Shown here piece by piece: positions 23,907 through 35,081 of a stretch of DNA of 64,000 nucleotides. The position numbers were made by a program, and so were the translations under genes. A model generated the notes under the pieces. That model saw only the letters and a program-made list of their open reading frames with translations. It ran no database searches and had not been told where the DNA came from. Origin of the DNA: Anaspis maculata (taxonomy: Eukaryota > Arthropoda > Insecta > Coleoptera > Scraptiidae); contig OX421963.1 in NCBI GenBank assembly GCA_949128115.1, positions 38,175,979-38,239,978 of the forward strand, written 5' to 3'. Each line of letters begins with the position of its first letter. The stretch's first letter is position 1.

Positions 23907-25811
23907 ACAACTCCATTTTGAGCACTATGGATCCCTTTATCAATTTTAAAATGATTAGGTATTTCGTGGGGCTCATCGCATGTCGAAGTTTCCATTGCAG
24001 TTCGTATTTCGTTTTGGAAGCGCGCGCCTTCCCGCCTAGCTCTTGAAAGGTACGGAGGGGTCCATCGTGAATATTAGATACAACTTAATTACAACCTACA
24101 CCTAACATATACAGAACCGAGAACCGACACAGAACTAAATAATTCGTAAGTTGCTAGACGGCCAACCGTAGAACTGTCACCTGAGCTACTAAATCTAGGT
24201 ACTCTCTCTATCTAGGTATCTAGATACCTAACTCTTTGAGAGTTCGACTAGGCATACCCTCGAGGCATACCTACCGCAATAACTTTGTAGGTATATTGTA
24301 CCAACACGGTCCTTGTTCTCATAGTCCATATTTTCATATTTTCGTTATGTACGAGTTTTCTTGAATTTAAATTTTTAGACTTTTGAAAGTGGCGATTTCG
24401 AGGCGTTTTCCAAAGTTTCAACCCCAAATATCTCAAAAATGAAGCCTCTAATCAAAATTTTGCAAGTGTACGTTCTGCAATAATTCTACATTATGCACAA
24501 TTCGAATTGACAAAAATAAACCAAAAACAGCATAGTTGATATTCCATTCCCTCTTCACAGCACGTCTCATCGAAAACCATTCGTGCCATAAATAAAACTG
24601 TTCGTGAAATCCTTAACCTACGGTGGTGATACACCTTTCCTGCGTAAATACACGAAACGTGTGCCTTTCCTCTTGAAAACAACGGTACCTACTAGGTACA
24701 CTCAGAAATAATTATTGGGTATCATTTTACTTCTTTATCAATCGCGAAAGATCATTATTTTACAAGTTTTGCCATGTTTAGATTTGAACAGATACTATAA
24801 TTAGGTACGTAGGTACCTACCTATCTACCTATTTACCTATACTTCTTCTATCTGCAAAACTTTTGAATCTAAGAAGTATTATCTCGGCACTCTGGCATCG
24901 ACTGAGGCATTGCGTCTTATATGCCATCATTGCTCGGACATGGACATTACAGTTAGGTACCTACTAATTTCACAAGGAAAATTAAGTTATAATACATAAG
25001 ACATGAGATGCGAAATATGGAATATGGGTCAGTTGAAATAATAAAATTATTATTGCATGCCTACACATTTCTTATTACATCTAGGTACATATTATTATAG
25101 ATGTTCTACCTTCAATTATTTTTGGTGAAAAAAAGACAATTTACTTCAAAGTAGGAAGTACATACCTACATACAGCATACAGCATATTTTATTTACATAA
25201 TTTTTCGTTTTGGTTGAGATCCTACTGAAGAGTTCGCGATCTCACGGAACGTACAACGTAACGCAACGTAAAACGTGAAAATTGTGCTGTTACTAAGGAA
25301 TTGCCGAGGGAATTTCAAGTAACCGCAATCAAAACTTGTCAATACGTCGTACGTTATAGCTGTATTACACTACACAATTTCTTGAACCATATGTCAAATC
25401 ATCAATCAAGTTCATTGTTTTTTGACACTATTTTGGCAGATGGTTCAAGAAGTTGTACAAGAAATTGTGTAGTGCTTTTACATGAGCACGCAAACTCCCT
25501 AATAAACATTACGCGCCTTTCACGTATGTACGATGTATCGCTAAATATCCTGTGAATTATGACCTGTAACCAAGGGCAAACTCCCTACAAAAGAGTTACA
25601 AGGGAAATTTTTGGCGTTCCACGTTGCCTTGCGTCAATACGTTCTCTCATTGTAAACTGCCTGTTACAATCACTTATTCAGAAACGACCGAACTGCAGAT
25701 GAAATTCAATTGATACGATTTTTTGTTTCCTCACTACTAGCCGTAAAGTACCTACGTCATTATTACCCGATCCCGAATCGCGATGTCGATTTTCTAGTAG
25801 AAGAAGTCCTA
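23907..25811. other. Intergenic sequence rich in TAGGTACCTACC strings
   Basis: No credible exon. Short TACC/TAGG-type runs recur (24,180-24,240 and 24,800-24,845). A weak inverted pair around a CTACACAATTTCTTGAACCAT word sits at 25,370-25,475. A motif at 24,427-24,470 ('ATCTCAAAAATGAAGCCTCT' and following) recurs near 32,886 and, inverted, near 51,150. Confidence 0.5.
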
Positions 25812-27116
25812 TTGGCGAAAATCAGCGGCCACCAGAAGGCGCTGAACGCAGTCAAACATGGTGGCCCAAGGGGCCTTGACAAATAGGTACCCAGCGCAGT
25901 AGCTCAGTAGCACTCGACAGTTGACAGTACCTACTCCAAATCACAGAATTCCAAATCATAAAAATATTGACAGTTTTGACAGTTGAAAAATAATTAATTT
26001 TTTTTATCTTCCTTGTTTTCCACATCGTCGTGAATGTGAGTGAGTGAGTGTTGTAGTTTGACTTGAATTACTGCGTTAGTATACGCCGATGGCATTTGCA
26101 ATGCACAATGCAGCAGCAAAAGCCGATACGTAAGTTGGTGAAATGCTGGCCGAAAAATGCAATCTCTGAATGCTTATTTTACGTTACAGGTGTTGAGTTG
26201 TGTGAGCCCCTTGCACACAAGGTGGAAATACTAAGCCCCCACAAGACAAGGCATAGGTACAACAGGACGCATCACGAAAATAAGCCAACAATTATCGTTT
26301 AGGCCAGAAAGATGAACATTCTTTTGGAGTAATCGTACGACTCATACATTGACTGTAAAGTAAAATTTCAGTAGCTAATAAGCATTTACCGCTGTCCAGA
26401 ATAATAAAAATCATAGTTTATCAATAATAATTGAGTATTCTTCAACCATAAGTTTAATCATAGCTCATCGGCTGATGTTAGTGATTCTACAATGGAAAAT
26501 ATTTTCATATCGATAAAGGTTCTAATCCTGAACTGATGAGGCGAGTGACGGATTCTGATTTGCAGGCCAGGTATCTTCTTTCAATACCGCTGGCGTTGAT
26601 CTCCAGGCTCTCCGGCTGCTCTCTCTGGCTTATCGGAGATGGCTTCACGAGTTCACAACACTGTTCTAACAACTGGTCCACAGAACCTGACCTCCAAATG
26701 GTTTTCAATTATCCATTTATGAGACATAACAAAGCACAAGAGTCTCAGTCGCAGTGAGCCCCAGTCACCCCACACACGATTAAATGACCTGCCTCAATCA
26801 CTTCTTCGCCTTCGCACTTTGTCGAGAGGGGGCTGATTTGGTCACCAACATGACCATAAATATTGGGCAAATGAATCTGTATTATTGGCATTTTCTAAAA
26901 CAAAAATAAGTTAGAGATACTGCAACGAAATTCCATTCCCAACAAACCCCCAATTCTTGGCCCACTGTTACACTTTCACTGACAGCTATCACTGTTGACA
27001 GCTGTTGTGATGTGAATGCGCACTGCGTTTACTACCTATTTGTCAAGGCCCCTTGGGCCACCATGTTTTATTGCGTACAGTGCCACCACGCGGAAAAGAT
27101 TTTCGCCAATATAAAC
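25812..27116. mobile_element. TIR element, about 1.3 kb
   Basis: It contains a 33-bp perfect inverted repeat (25,859-25,891 and 27,033-27,065; CATGGTGGCCCAAGGGGCC and then TTGACAAATAGG). Outside it the match continues imperfectly to ATTGGCGAAAATC on both sides. The interior has two short ORFs (26,063-26,302 and 26,505-26,757 region) with no recognisable transposase motif. Confidence 0.75.
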
Positions 27117-27307
27117 CACGGTTGAGACAACCACTGTTATACATAGCTTTGGCGCCTTATATCCCCTCAGCCGCGCTTCGGAATTTTATCTGGGACCTAA
27201 ACTATAATATTCTTAAGCCTCGCCAAACGTAGTGGCGCGGCGGAGGCTATTTTTTGTGGCCGCTTTTTTTTTTTTGTTTTTTTTGTGATTTTTATGTTAA
27301 CTATTGC

Positions 27308-27850
27308 GGGTTGATACCGACGCCGTTTAAGGGGTTTCTGATGCGACTAAAAAAGTTGTTGACGAGAATCGGTTTTATTTTATATATTTTATTATTATTA
27401 TATCTACATATTTTATCGGTTTATTTTATATACAGGCATTGCTATCAATTTTTGAAAATTCCCAAAAAATTTGATTTTGATTTTTGAGAATTCAAAAACT
27501 AGATAGCATCGACAATGTATCCTTCCTCAAGACAGTCGCATGCCAAATTTGAACTTCTTATTTTCCAAAAATAGGTACCAAAAATAATTTCTACTAACTA
27601 ATTAACTTTTTCATGTCCACGAGAAATCATTTTTGGTACCTTTTATTTGAAAATAGAAAGTTCGGCATGCGACTTTCTTGATAAAAGATGTATTGTCGAT
27701 GCGCTACTAGTTTTTGAATTTTCGAAATTTGATAGCATTGTCCGTACATTTCCTTTTTGGAGGAGTTTCTACTTGACGAAAAAATTAAATAAAACCGATT
27801 CCCGGCAACAACTTTTTTAGTCGCATTAGAAACCCCTTAAGGACGGCATT
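27308..27850. repeat. Two head-to-head copies of module X
   Basis: An inverted copy (27,308-27,510, starting CCGTTTAAGGGGTTTCTGAT) and a direct copy (27,718-27,848, ending GAAACCCCTTAAGGACGG) flank a spacer of about 200 bp. That spacer contains its own inverted pair around TTTTGGTACC / CGGCATGCGAC-type words (27,535-27,690). Both copies match the module at 660-848. Confidence 0.7.
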
Positions 27851-28185
27851 TCCTACTGTTTTTTCTTTAAACGTGAGTTCCATGAAAACCAGTGGAGCAG
27901 GAGAATTGAAAAAAGAAGGGTTCATCTAGAATCAAGTATGAAAACGTATAAGTATTTCAAAATTTTGAAATTCGGAAAACTCGGTTTTTTTTCCAAGAAA
28001 GACATTCATTCTCTTGCCAGCCTATATTTCAATGACTCATTTTTTTGTTACATTTTTAGCTGCACAGATTTGGCAGAAACTCACGCCACAAGAATCTATC
28101 TCTTTCTCTTTCGCTCTGCAGCTTATCCGCAGTATGTTCCAGCGTTGTTTCAGCCATTTTTTATGCTAGGAAATGCCGTCCTTAA
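27838..28185. mobile_element. Foldback core, about 350 bp
   Basis: Perfect terminal repeats TTAAGGACGGCATTTCCTA (27,838-27,856) and the complement (28,167-28,185). Its left terminus overlaps the end of module X, as the core at 838-1,098 does. The ORF at 27,938-28,225 crosses the right end and is not credible. Confidence 0.65.
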
Positions 28186-28327
28186 AGATGATCGGTCAAA
28201 TATAAACAATCTTTCACTACAATAAAGAATGCATAAATCGCGAAACTCATCTAAAATAGAAGAAACGCATATTTAAAAAATTTATATTATCGTATCTTTC
28301 GATCTAATGAAGCTTTTTTCCTATTTT

Positions 28328-29850
28328 TAGCGCATTTTCCATCTTGATGAAAATCGCTATTGCAACCGCTTTGTCCGTCCGTCCGTCCGTCCGTCCGTCC
28401 GTCCGTCCGTCCGTCCGTTCCTCGAACTCCTCCCAAACTAGACGATCTAGCTTTCTAATTTTTTCGCTGTTACATAGCTGCCACTCCCAAAGGAGGGCTA
28501 GGCTATATTTAATGTCTTTATTGCGCCGCCAACATAGAGAAAACCGCCCCCGATAAACTTGAAATAACATGATATTGCAATTTCTCCCAGACCTACTGTT
28601 GTGGTGTTCTCATTTTATGAATAATACATAGTTGCCACTTATAAACGTAAGCCCAGAAACATTCCGCCTCCAATATGCGCCGCTGATATGAAAAAATTGC
28701 TAAAAACCGCCCCCAATCACTTTAAAATGAAAAACATAAACCCGAAGACATAGCGATCTAATTCTTTCGGTATATGAACAGCTGACTAAAAGTGGAAAAG
28801 GATAGGTTACTTTTGGTTAGTCGCCGCCCCCAGATTCCGCCCCCAAACGACAAATAGTAACTTTCACAATTTTACAGTCTGAGATGTTCTCTCAAACATT
28901 TAGAAACTGCCAACTCAAATTGTGCAACATTCACTTAGCCGAACGCTGCCGCTCCCACACGCCGCCCCCAAAGTAAGAGATAAATGAAAAACACAAACCC
29001 AAAGACATAACGATCTAATTCTTCCGCTATATGGATAGCTGACTGAAAATGGGAAAGTATAGGCTACTTTTGATATGGCGCCGCCTCCAGCTTCCGCCCC
29101 CCCCCCCCCAAAGTGCAACTTCCAACAATTTTCACCGATTTGGATGTTAATGTTACCTCAAACATAGATAAACTCCCAGCTCAAACTGTGCAAGAATTTC
29201 TTTGCCAAACTCTGCCGCTCCCACACGCCGCCCTCAAAGTAAGAGATAAATGTAAAACATAAACCTGAAGATTACCGATCTAATTCTATCGCTATATGTA
29301 TAGATGACTGAAAACGGAAAGATATAGGTCACTTTTGATTAGTCGCCGCCTCCAGCTCCCGCCCCCAAACAAAAAAAATGCAACTTTCATAATTTTCACT
29401 GATTTGTCATATTTCCTTACACATTTGGAAACATCCAACTCAAACTGTGCAACAGTTACTTTCCCGAATGCTGCCGCCCCCACACGCTGCCCTAAAAGTG
29501 AGAGATGAATGAAAAACATAAACCCGAAGACATAACGATCTAATTCTTTCGCTATATGGATAGCCGACTAAAAATGGGAAAGAATAGGCTACTGTTGACT
29601 AGTGGCTGCTCCCAGCTTCCGCCTCCAAACAAATAAATATTAATGATTGAAAGAATTTTCATTCAAATCTGTTCCATTGACAAGTACCCCATTCTGATAA
29701 CAAAAAATCACAATGAGTTTCGACTGAAGACAGTGGGCAAAGAATGATGTTTCTCCTTCAACCAAATTTCTTTACATTCATAATATGCCTCTTTCAGAAA
29801 ATGCGCTACTGAGACTCACGCACGTGAAGGCATACTCACTTGTTTTTTCA
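28328..29850 (+). mobile_element. Helentron/DINE-1-like non-autonomous element B
   Basis: It starts TAGCGCATTTTCC and forms a hairpin at 28,329-28,358 (AGCG, ATTTTC, ATC, loop, GAT, GAAAAT, CGCT). (GTCC)n follows at 28,373-28,418, then about four tandem core units of 255-267 bp (28,600-29,640) marked by AACATAAACCCGAAGACATA and CCGCCCCCA words. The 3' end has GAAAATGCGCTA (29,797-29,808) and a TCACG/CGTGA hairpin (29,816-29,827), followed by ACTTGTTT as at 18,655. The match of order and ends with 16.7-18.66 kb is strong. Assignment to Helentron relatives is from family knowledge. Confidence 0.65.
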
Positions 29851-30881
29851 TTTAAGTACATTATCCAGACCTCTGTTACAGTGTGACAGCGATTGAGAAA
29901 CAATGGTTTGTTATTTATTCATCAAGTTTATAAACATTTTCATCGGCTATGAATGCATCATGATTTTCAGTCAGCGAGGGAAATTCTTGTTTTCACAGTT
30001 TTCTATATGCAACCAGCCAAGCAATTAGGGCCAAAGTATTGCAGAATTTTTTAAAAGAAAAATTTTCAATCTAGGACTTAGGTATGATTTTTTTTTCTGA
30101 CGGAATCAACAACTGTTAAGAAGTGGTGCGCGCATGCCACTCATATTTACTATGCAAAATGCACTACATTACTAAACTGAGGTGGGCATTTTTCGAATAA
30201 AGCTGAGCTTTTACCGGAATAATCAGATATTTGCTCTTGACAAAAAAAAACAAGACACCCGTTTAGGCTAGCCGAATTATAGGGCTAAGACCGCCCTCAA
30301 CAGTTCAATGATATTAACGTAAAATGGGTATGATGGAGATGAAACTATTCACCCCTAATTTTTACACCGAAAAGGTCCTATTTCAAACATTTGCTCTGCT
30401 CGTGTCTTTCAAACTTTCAAATTAGTTGAATAATCTCCCATTTTCACCGCTAATCGCAAATTAGAGGTATTCTTGCGTGTCACATACAGTTTTTCTTTTC
30501 CTTAATTCCCTTTTCTTTGCAAATGACTACTTATTTTATCTCAGGTCACATTTGGCAAATTTGTTTCGATATCACTTCATTGAAGTTTTAGAGTAGGTAC
30601 CATTATTATTAATTTTTTGCCAAGCAAGTTTCAAACAGTTTCCAAGCTAAGAACAAAATAATAACGATATACTTATTGTATGGTTGTGTGTACTTACGTG
30701 TTTTATGTTTACTTTTTATAATAACGTACCAAAATGATTTACTGCTGCGAAGACCTTGTTTTGGGCGGGGCTTCCTATTAGACACACCGCAAGGTGGGGA
30801 GATGGACTGATTTATTATACTACTAACCGTGAAGTACATCATTATTGACCTGTGATGAAGCTGTGGAAGAGGGGAAACATA
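29851..30881. other. Intergenic; contains a relative of the 11-kb palindrome arm
   Basis: Between 30,180 and 30,400 the order of words (AATAAAGCTGAGCTTTTACC, CTAGCCGAATTATAGGG, ACCGCCC, CGAAAAGGTC) follows the outer arm at 11,385-11,640 with many changes. The rest has no recognised feature. Confidence 0.45.
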
Positions 30882-31965
30882 TACAGGGTGGCCCAACGAA
30901 AACAGAACAGAAGGCATTTCACCTCATTTTTTTGGAAAAAGCTCGAACAGGTCAAGATTTTTATATTGAGGGGGACATCTGAAACATACATTGGCGGATT
31001 TCTATCTTTAGCCCCCTCACCCCCCACCCGCCTCAACTTCGAAGTTTCAAACGACACCACCCACTTTGCGATACCTCAAATTGAAGAGAATTGAATTCTC
31101 TTTCTGAAAAAATATTTCTATAATTTTCAGCCCCACCCCTCTTCTTCCTAAAATTGTCAGAGTTTCCAATGTAATATTTTTGATCTCTTAATTCTGTTCA
31201 GTGCAGTCAATGTCATCCTGCACAACATCGAGGGAGAAAATTTTCTGTGTAAAAAGTGCCACCCAAATTCACCCCTTCACTCCCCCACCTCAACTTCAAA
31301 ATCTAAAATGACATCACCTACTTTGTGATACATCAAATCGAAGGGAATTGAATTCACTTCCTGAATAAAATATTTCAAGAATTTTCAAAAAGCCCCCTTT
31401 CCCCCTAAAATACTCCGAATGTTCAATTTATCAGGAGAGGGGTTGAAAATTTCAAAAAAATTGTTTTCAGAAAGAGAAATCAATTTCCTTTTATTCGATG
31501 TATCACAAAGTAGGTGGTGTCTGTTAAGTTTTGAAATTGGGGTGGGGGAGAGGATAGGGGTGAGTTTGGGTAACACTTTTCTCCACCGAAAATGTTCTCC
31601 TTAGATGCTATTTAGGATGACGTTGATTAAATTTAAGAGAATTGAGGGGTCAAGGATATAAAATGGGACAGTCAGAGAAATTTAGGAAGATGGGGGGTGA
31701 GGTTGAAAACTTTGAAAATATTTTTTTCAGAAGAAGAATTTGATTCTCTTTGATTTGATGTATCGCAAAGTAAATGGTGTCATTTGAAATTCTAAAGTTG
31801 AGGTGGGTAGGGGTGAGGGGGCTGAAGATAGAAATTTGCCAATGTATGTTTCAGATTTCAGATGTCCCCCTCGATATAAAAATCGACCTGTCTGAGCTTT
31901 TTTCGAAAAAATGATGTGAAATGCCCGAAATCGCCTCTGTTCTGTTTTCGTTGGGCCACCCTGTA
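30882..31965. mobile_element. TACAGGGTGGCC foldback element, 1.08 kb
   Basis: The ends TACAGGGTGGCCCAACGAAA and complement are near-identical. The inner arms continue through GAGGGGGACATCTGAAAC and 'CCAATGTATGTTTCAG', and the whole element is an imperfect palindrome centred near 31,420. The interior is shared with 6,670-7,312 and 55,086-56,169. No transposase. Confidence 0.8.
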
Positions 31966-31991
31966 TGTATAACATATTATGTCACTTGATT

Positions 31992-32159
31992 AAGGTGCGT
32001 TCAGTCAGCTTATTTAGCCGCAAATTTTAGTTTCAGTCGTAAGCGCTGCACCGCTTATTGGCTGTCCTGAGGAGGCTGGTTCGTAAGAGCCAATGGGCGT
32101 CACTGCGCTTGCGACTAAAATTAAAACTTGCGGCTAAATAAGCTGACTGAACGCACCTT
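31992..32159. mobile_element. MITE, 168 bp
   Basis: Inverted ends of about 32 bp start AAGGTGCGTTCAGTCAGCTT and include TATTTAGCCGCAA. Inner inverted matches GCCAATGGGCG / CGCTTATTGGC are weaker. GATTA lies just outside on both sides in inverted sense. Confidence 0.75.
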
Positions 32160-32508
32160 TAATCTTTCCACGTTGCCTGGTCGACCACCTCAAGATCACA
32201 GTATGAATCAAATCGCGGACAAATGTTTTTATTTACAGAGCTACCTGCAATTCACAATTAAAAAAAAACACCCGGTATAATAATACCACTAGTGGTCCAA
32301 GTTGAAGCGACAATGATGTTCGATCTATCGGCAGTGTCATCAGTTCAGCACATCAGTGTGAACGGTTAAAGACGAGGTTAGTTACAATTATTGTTGTTGT
32401 CTATTACAAACTTATGTAAACAGATCTTCGAACAGAGATGCAACAAGTTCTGTACTAATTCTTGCACTTCAATGCTCTGTCGGACTTTTTGCAAATTATG
32501 CAACTATT

Positions 32509-33626
32509 GTCTTTTTCGAGCGAATAACTTCTTGTAACCGGTTGGTTATTAGCGGTTGACATTAGATTGATAGATACTGTAATTTTTCTGACATCTGACA
32601 TTTCTTGCTAAATCGTTGCGGTTATAACTTTGGTTATCAGCATTTGGCGGGAAAACAGTGAATTTAATTGACGGAGAAAATTCTGCGGTACTTTGGCGGT
32701 ACCGGCAAGGGAATAAAAAAATTATTTCCTGGAAACTTTCTGTTTTTCATCTGAAATATTGGTATCCCAATTTGAAACCCCTAATGAATCTATTTCGATG
32801 GAAAAATCATGATTCTTCTTGGATTTTAATTTTTATTCTCTAGAAAATGGTGTTTTCGACATGTTTCTCAAGAATGCAAATGCAAATATCTCGAGAACTA
32901 AACCTCCAATCAAAATTTAGCAAGAATAACTTTCTCTTCTAAATTGAACGCAAAATCAAAAAATTCTAACGATTTTCAAAAAAAAAAAAATGAAGGAGTA
33001 AAAAGTAGGGAGAGAAAGTGGTAGCACCTCCTATTATCTACGCCCCTGAAAATTTCTGATGAAACATGTTACTATTGGTCGATAGGGACTTATTTCAGTA
33101 AACTTTGATTCAAATTTGAACAACGGTTCAAAAGTTACGGCTAAAAAACAATTTAAAAAACTTCAACCTTAAAGGGTGATATCTCGGTAATGGAGCTACA
33201 ATTTAAAAAACGGCGTAAATGGCACTTTCACGCAAGGGCGCAAGGGGAATCCCCCTTTGAAGTTTGTAACACCAGCTTGGAAACACCCTGTAGAATCCGT
33301 TCAAAACTTGAATCATATAAGGCGACCATCGGACATCTGGATTACCCCATGTTCTTGTGGATCCATCGCAGAGGAGTCCATGGTCTTCGATTCTTCTTCC
33401 CTCGTCGCCAAGCCAAGTTTTTGAGGTTGGGTTAGGTACGTCTGACGTTTAGGAATTCTGGACCGCTGCCACAGATGACCGCTGCTTAACCGGTGATGAT
33501 ATCAAAATGGCAGCACTTCCTTTACCGCTTATAACCGAGCTTATATATAACCCTCGTTATAACCAATCCTCGCTCGAACGTCAAATTCTGTAACCGGTCA
33601 TGAAAAGTTACTCGCTCGAAAAAGAC
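32509..33626. mobile_element. TIR element, about 1.1 kb
   Basis: The ends GTCTTTTTCGAGCGAATAAC and the complement (GTTACTCGCTCGAAAAAGAC) flank a block with TGTAACCGGTT on both sides. The interior includes a block with a relative at 24.43 kb. The ORFs at 32,658 and 33,190 have no recognisable similarity. Confidence 0.6.
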
Positions 33627-33629
33627 TTA

Positions 33630-33872
33630 GGGCCGTATTCATACCTCACTTTTAAGCTAAAAGCGCTATTAGAGCGATGCGCATTTAGGGACATTTCTCA
33701 TATTTCAATGTTCAAAAATACATTATTGCGATTGGGAGCGATTGTATGTACTTATTTGCAATTTATTTGCGAGTTAATTTGTATTTTTGAACACTAAAAT
33801 ATGAGAAATGCCCCTAAATGCGCATCGCTCCAGAAGCGCTTTTAGCTTAAAAGCGAGGTATGAATACGGCCC
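33630..33872. mobile_element. GGGCCGTATTCATA MITE, 243 bp
   Basis: The inverted ends begin GGGCCGTATTCATACCTC, and the arms of about 90 bp include AAATGCGCATCGCTC. The flanking triplets are TTA (left) and ATA (right), so a 3-bp PIF/Harbinger-type duplication is not proven. Termini of this wording are common in arthropod MITEs. Confidence 0.75.
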
Positions 33873-34184
33873 ATATGATTTATCGATGTCTCCCACGAAC
33901 ACCTTTGTGGTTTGCAAAGGCGACTTCCTTTTCATCTAATTTAGACACATTACTTTCCAGCGAAGTGATATAATTTCTCACATCTTCCAACACCTTGGTA
34001 ATTTTTTCTGGAGCCTTTTAGGAAAAAATAGGTCATCATTAAGAAAAATAGAAACAAATTCTTAGCAATAATAATCCCTTTATTCCTTCTATAATTTGTA
34101 ACATGTATTTGAAACTGTCAAAGCTTCTAATTAAACACCACTTCAATTTTCCTGTCGGACATCTGTGTAACATTGCGTAGGTAC

Positions 34185-34315
34185 TACCATGCGATCAACA
34201 AAATTCGGAATTGGGGTAGGCGGTAGGCTGTGCCCTGGCCGAAAGCAGCTTGACATCCTGAAATTTGACCAGGTCACAGCCTACCCCAATTCCGAATTTT
34301 GTTGATCGCATGGTA
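34185..34315. mobile_element. MITE family M1, copy 1 (131 bp)
   Basis: The inverted ends begin TACCATGCGATCAACAAAAT and the arms match over about 40 bp, including GAATTGGGGTAGGC. The ORF antisense through it is spurious. A diverged relative is at 53,274-53,397. Confidence 0.75.
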
Positions 34316-34334
34316 TAACAAGTTCTATGAGGTA

Positions 34335-34470
34335 TACTGTGTTCAGCCCTAGTGGGATTCGAGTGAGCTGTGATTCCCGAGTTTCTTCTTCCCAAAGGCG
34401 TCACTTGGAGAGAAAGAGACTCCCAAGATTCCAGTTAACTGGAATCACACTAGGGTTGAATGCAGTTTTT
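34335..34470. mobile_element. MITE family M2, copy 1
   Basis: The inverted ends read GTGTTCAGCCCTAGTG (left) and CACTAGGGTTGAATGCA (right), with imperfect arms. A related half (CACTAGGATTGAACGCAC) lies at 41,720-41,840 in the bestrophin last intron. Confidence 0.55.
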
Positions 34471-35081
34471 TTATACTTGCCGCATTCAATCAGCGGCAAA
34501 ACATAGCCCGCTATTTCAAAGGAATCCTGCACTTCTACATTTCTTCATGTAGATACTTGGGGCTAAATTTCACATTAGACTTGCAGCCGATACAAGGTTG
34601 CACATTATCAAAATGTCAAAACGTTAAATTTTGATTTCGAATAACATTCACCCCTGTGCTCCTAATTTTACCTAATCAAATGCGGGAAAAGTCTTCACTC
34701 CAATTTTTGTCTGTCATTTGCCATGGATGTGCTTCAGGTTTAGATCCAGAGGGAAACTGCAAGTCGGATTTGAAATTTGGCTCTTAGTTGTTTTATTTTA
34801 CTAATGTTGATTTTGGGATTAATAATAAAAATTTGACCTTATGGGTTATATTAGTAATTAGAATAAAATGTAGATACATACATGCCATTTAAATTATTAG
34901 ACTATGCTACAATCACTCATTTCAGCACAATCCAATCAATAATCGGGTCTGATCACAAAGAAATTCAACACGGCATCCTTTATAGCACTTCATCATTTCT
35001 ACCTACCTATCCGTTTAAAGAAAACTATTAGGAAAATTTCAGGCATTGGGCATAGTATGAACAAAAAACTCATGCAATTAG

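Noticed and set aside
28304..28570. ORFs with TDGR or PSVR repeats
   Set aside because: Direct translation of the (GTCC)n microsatellite in element B; same at 16,403-16,792 and 17,683-18,129.
33630..33872. PIF/Harbinger assignment of the GGGCCGTATTCATA MITE
   Set aside because: Flanking triplets differ (TTA versus ATA), so the diagnostic 3-bp duplication is not shown.
34195..34404. 69-codon ORF over MITEs M1/M2
   Set aside because: Lies across two inverted-repeat elements; no similarity.
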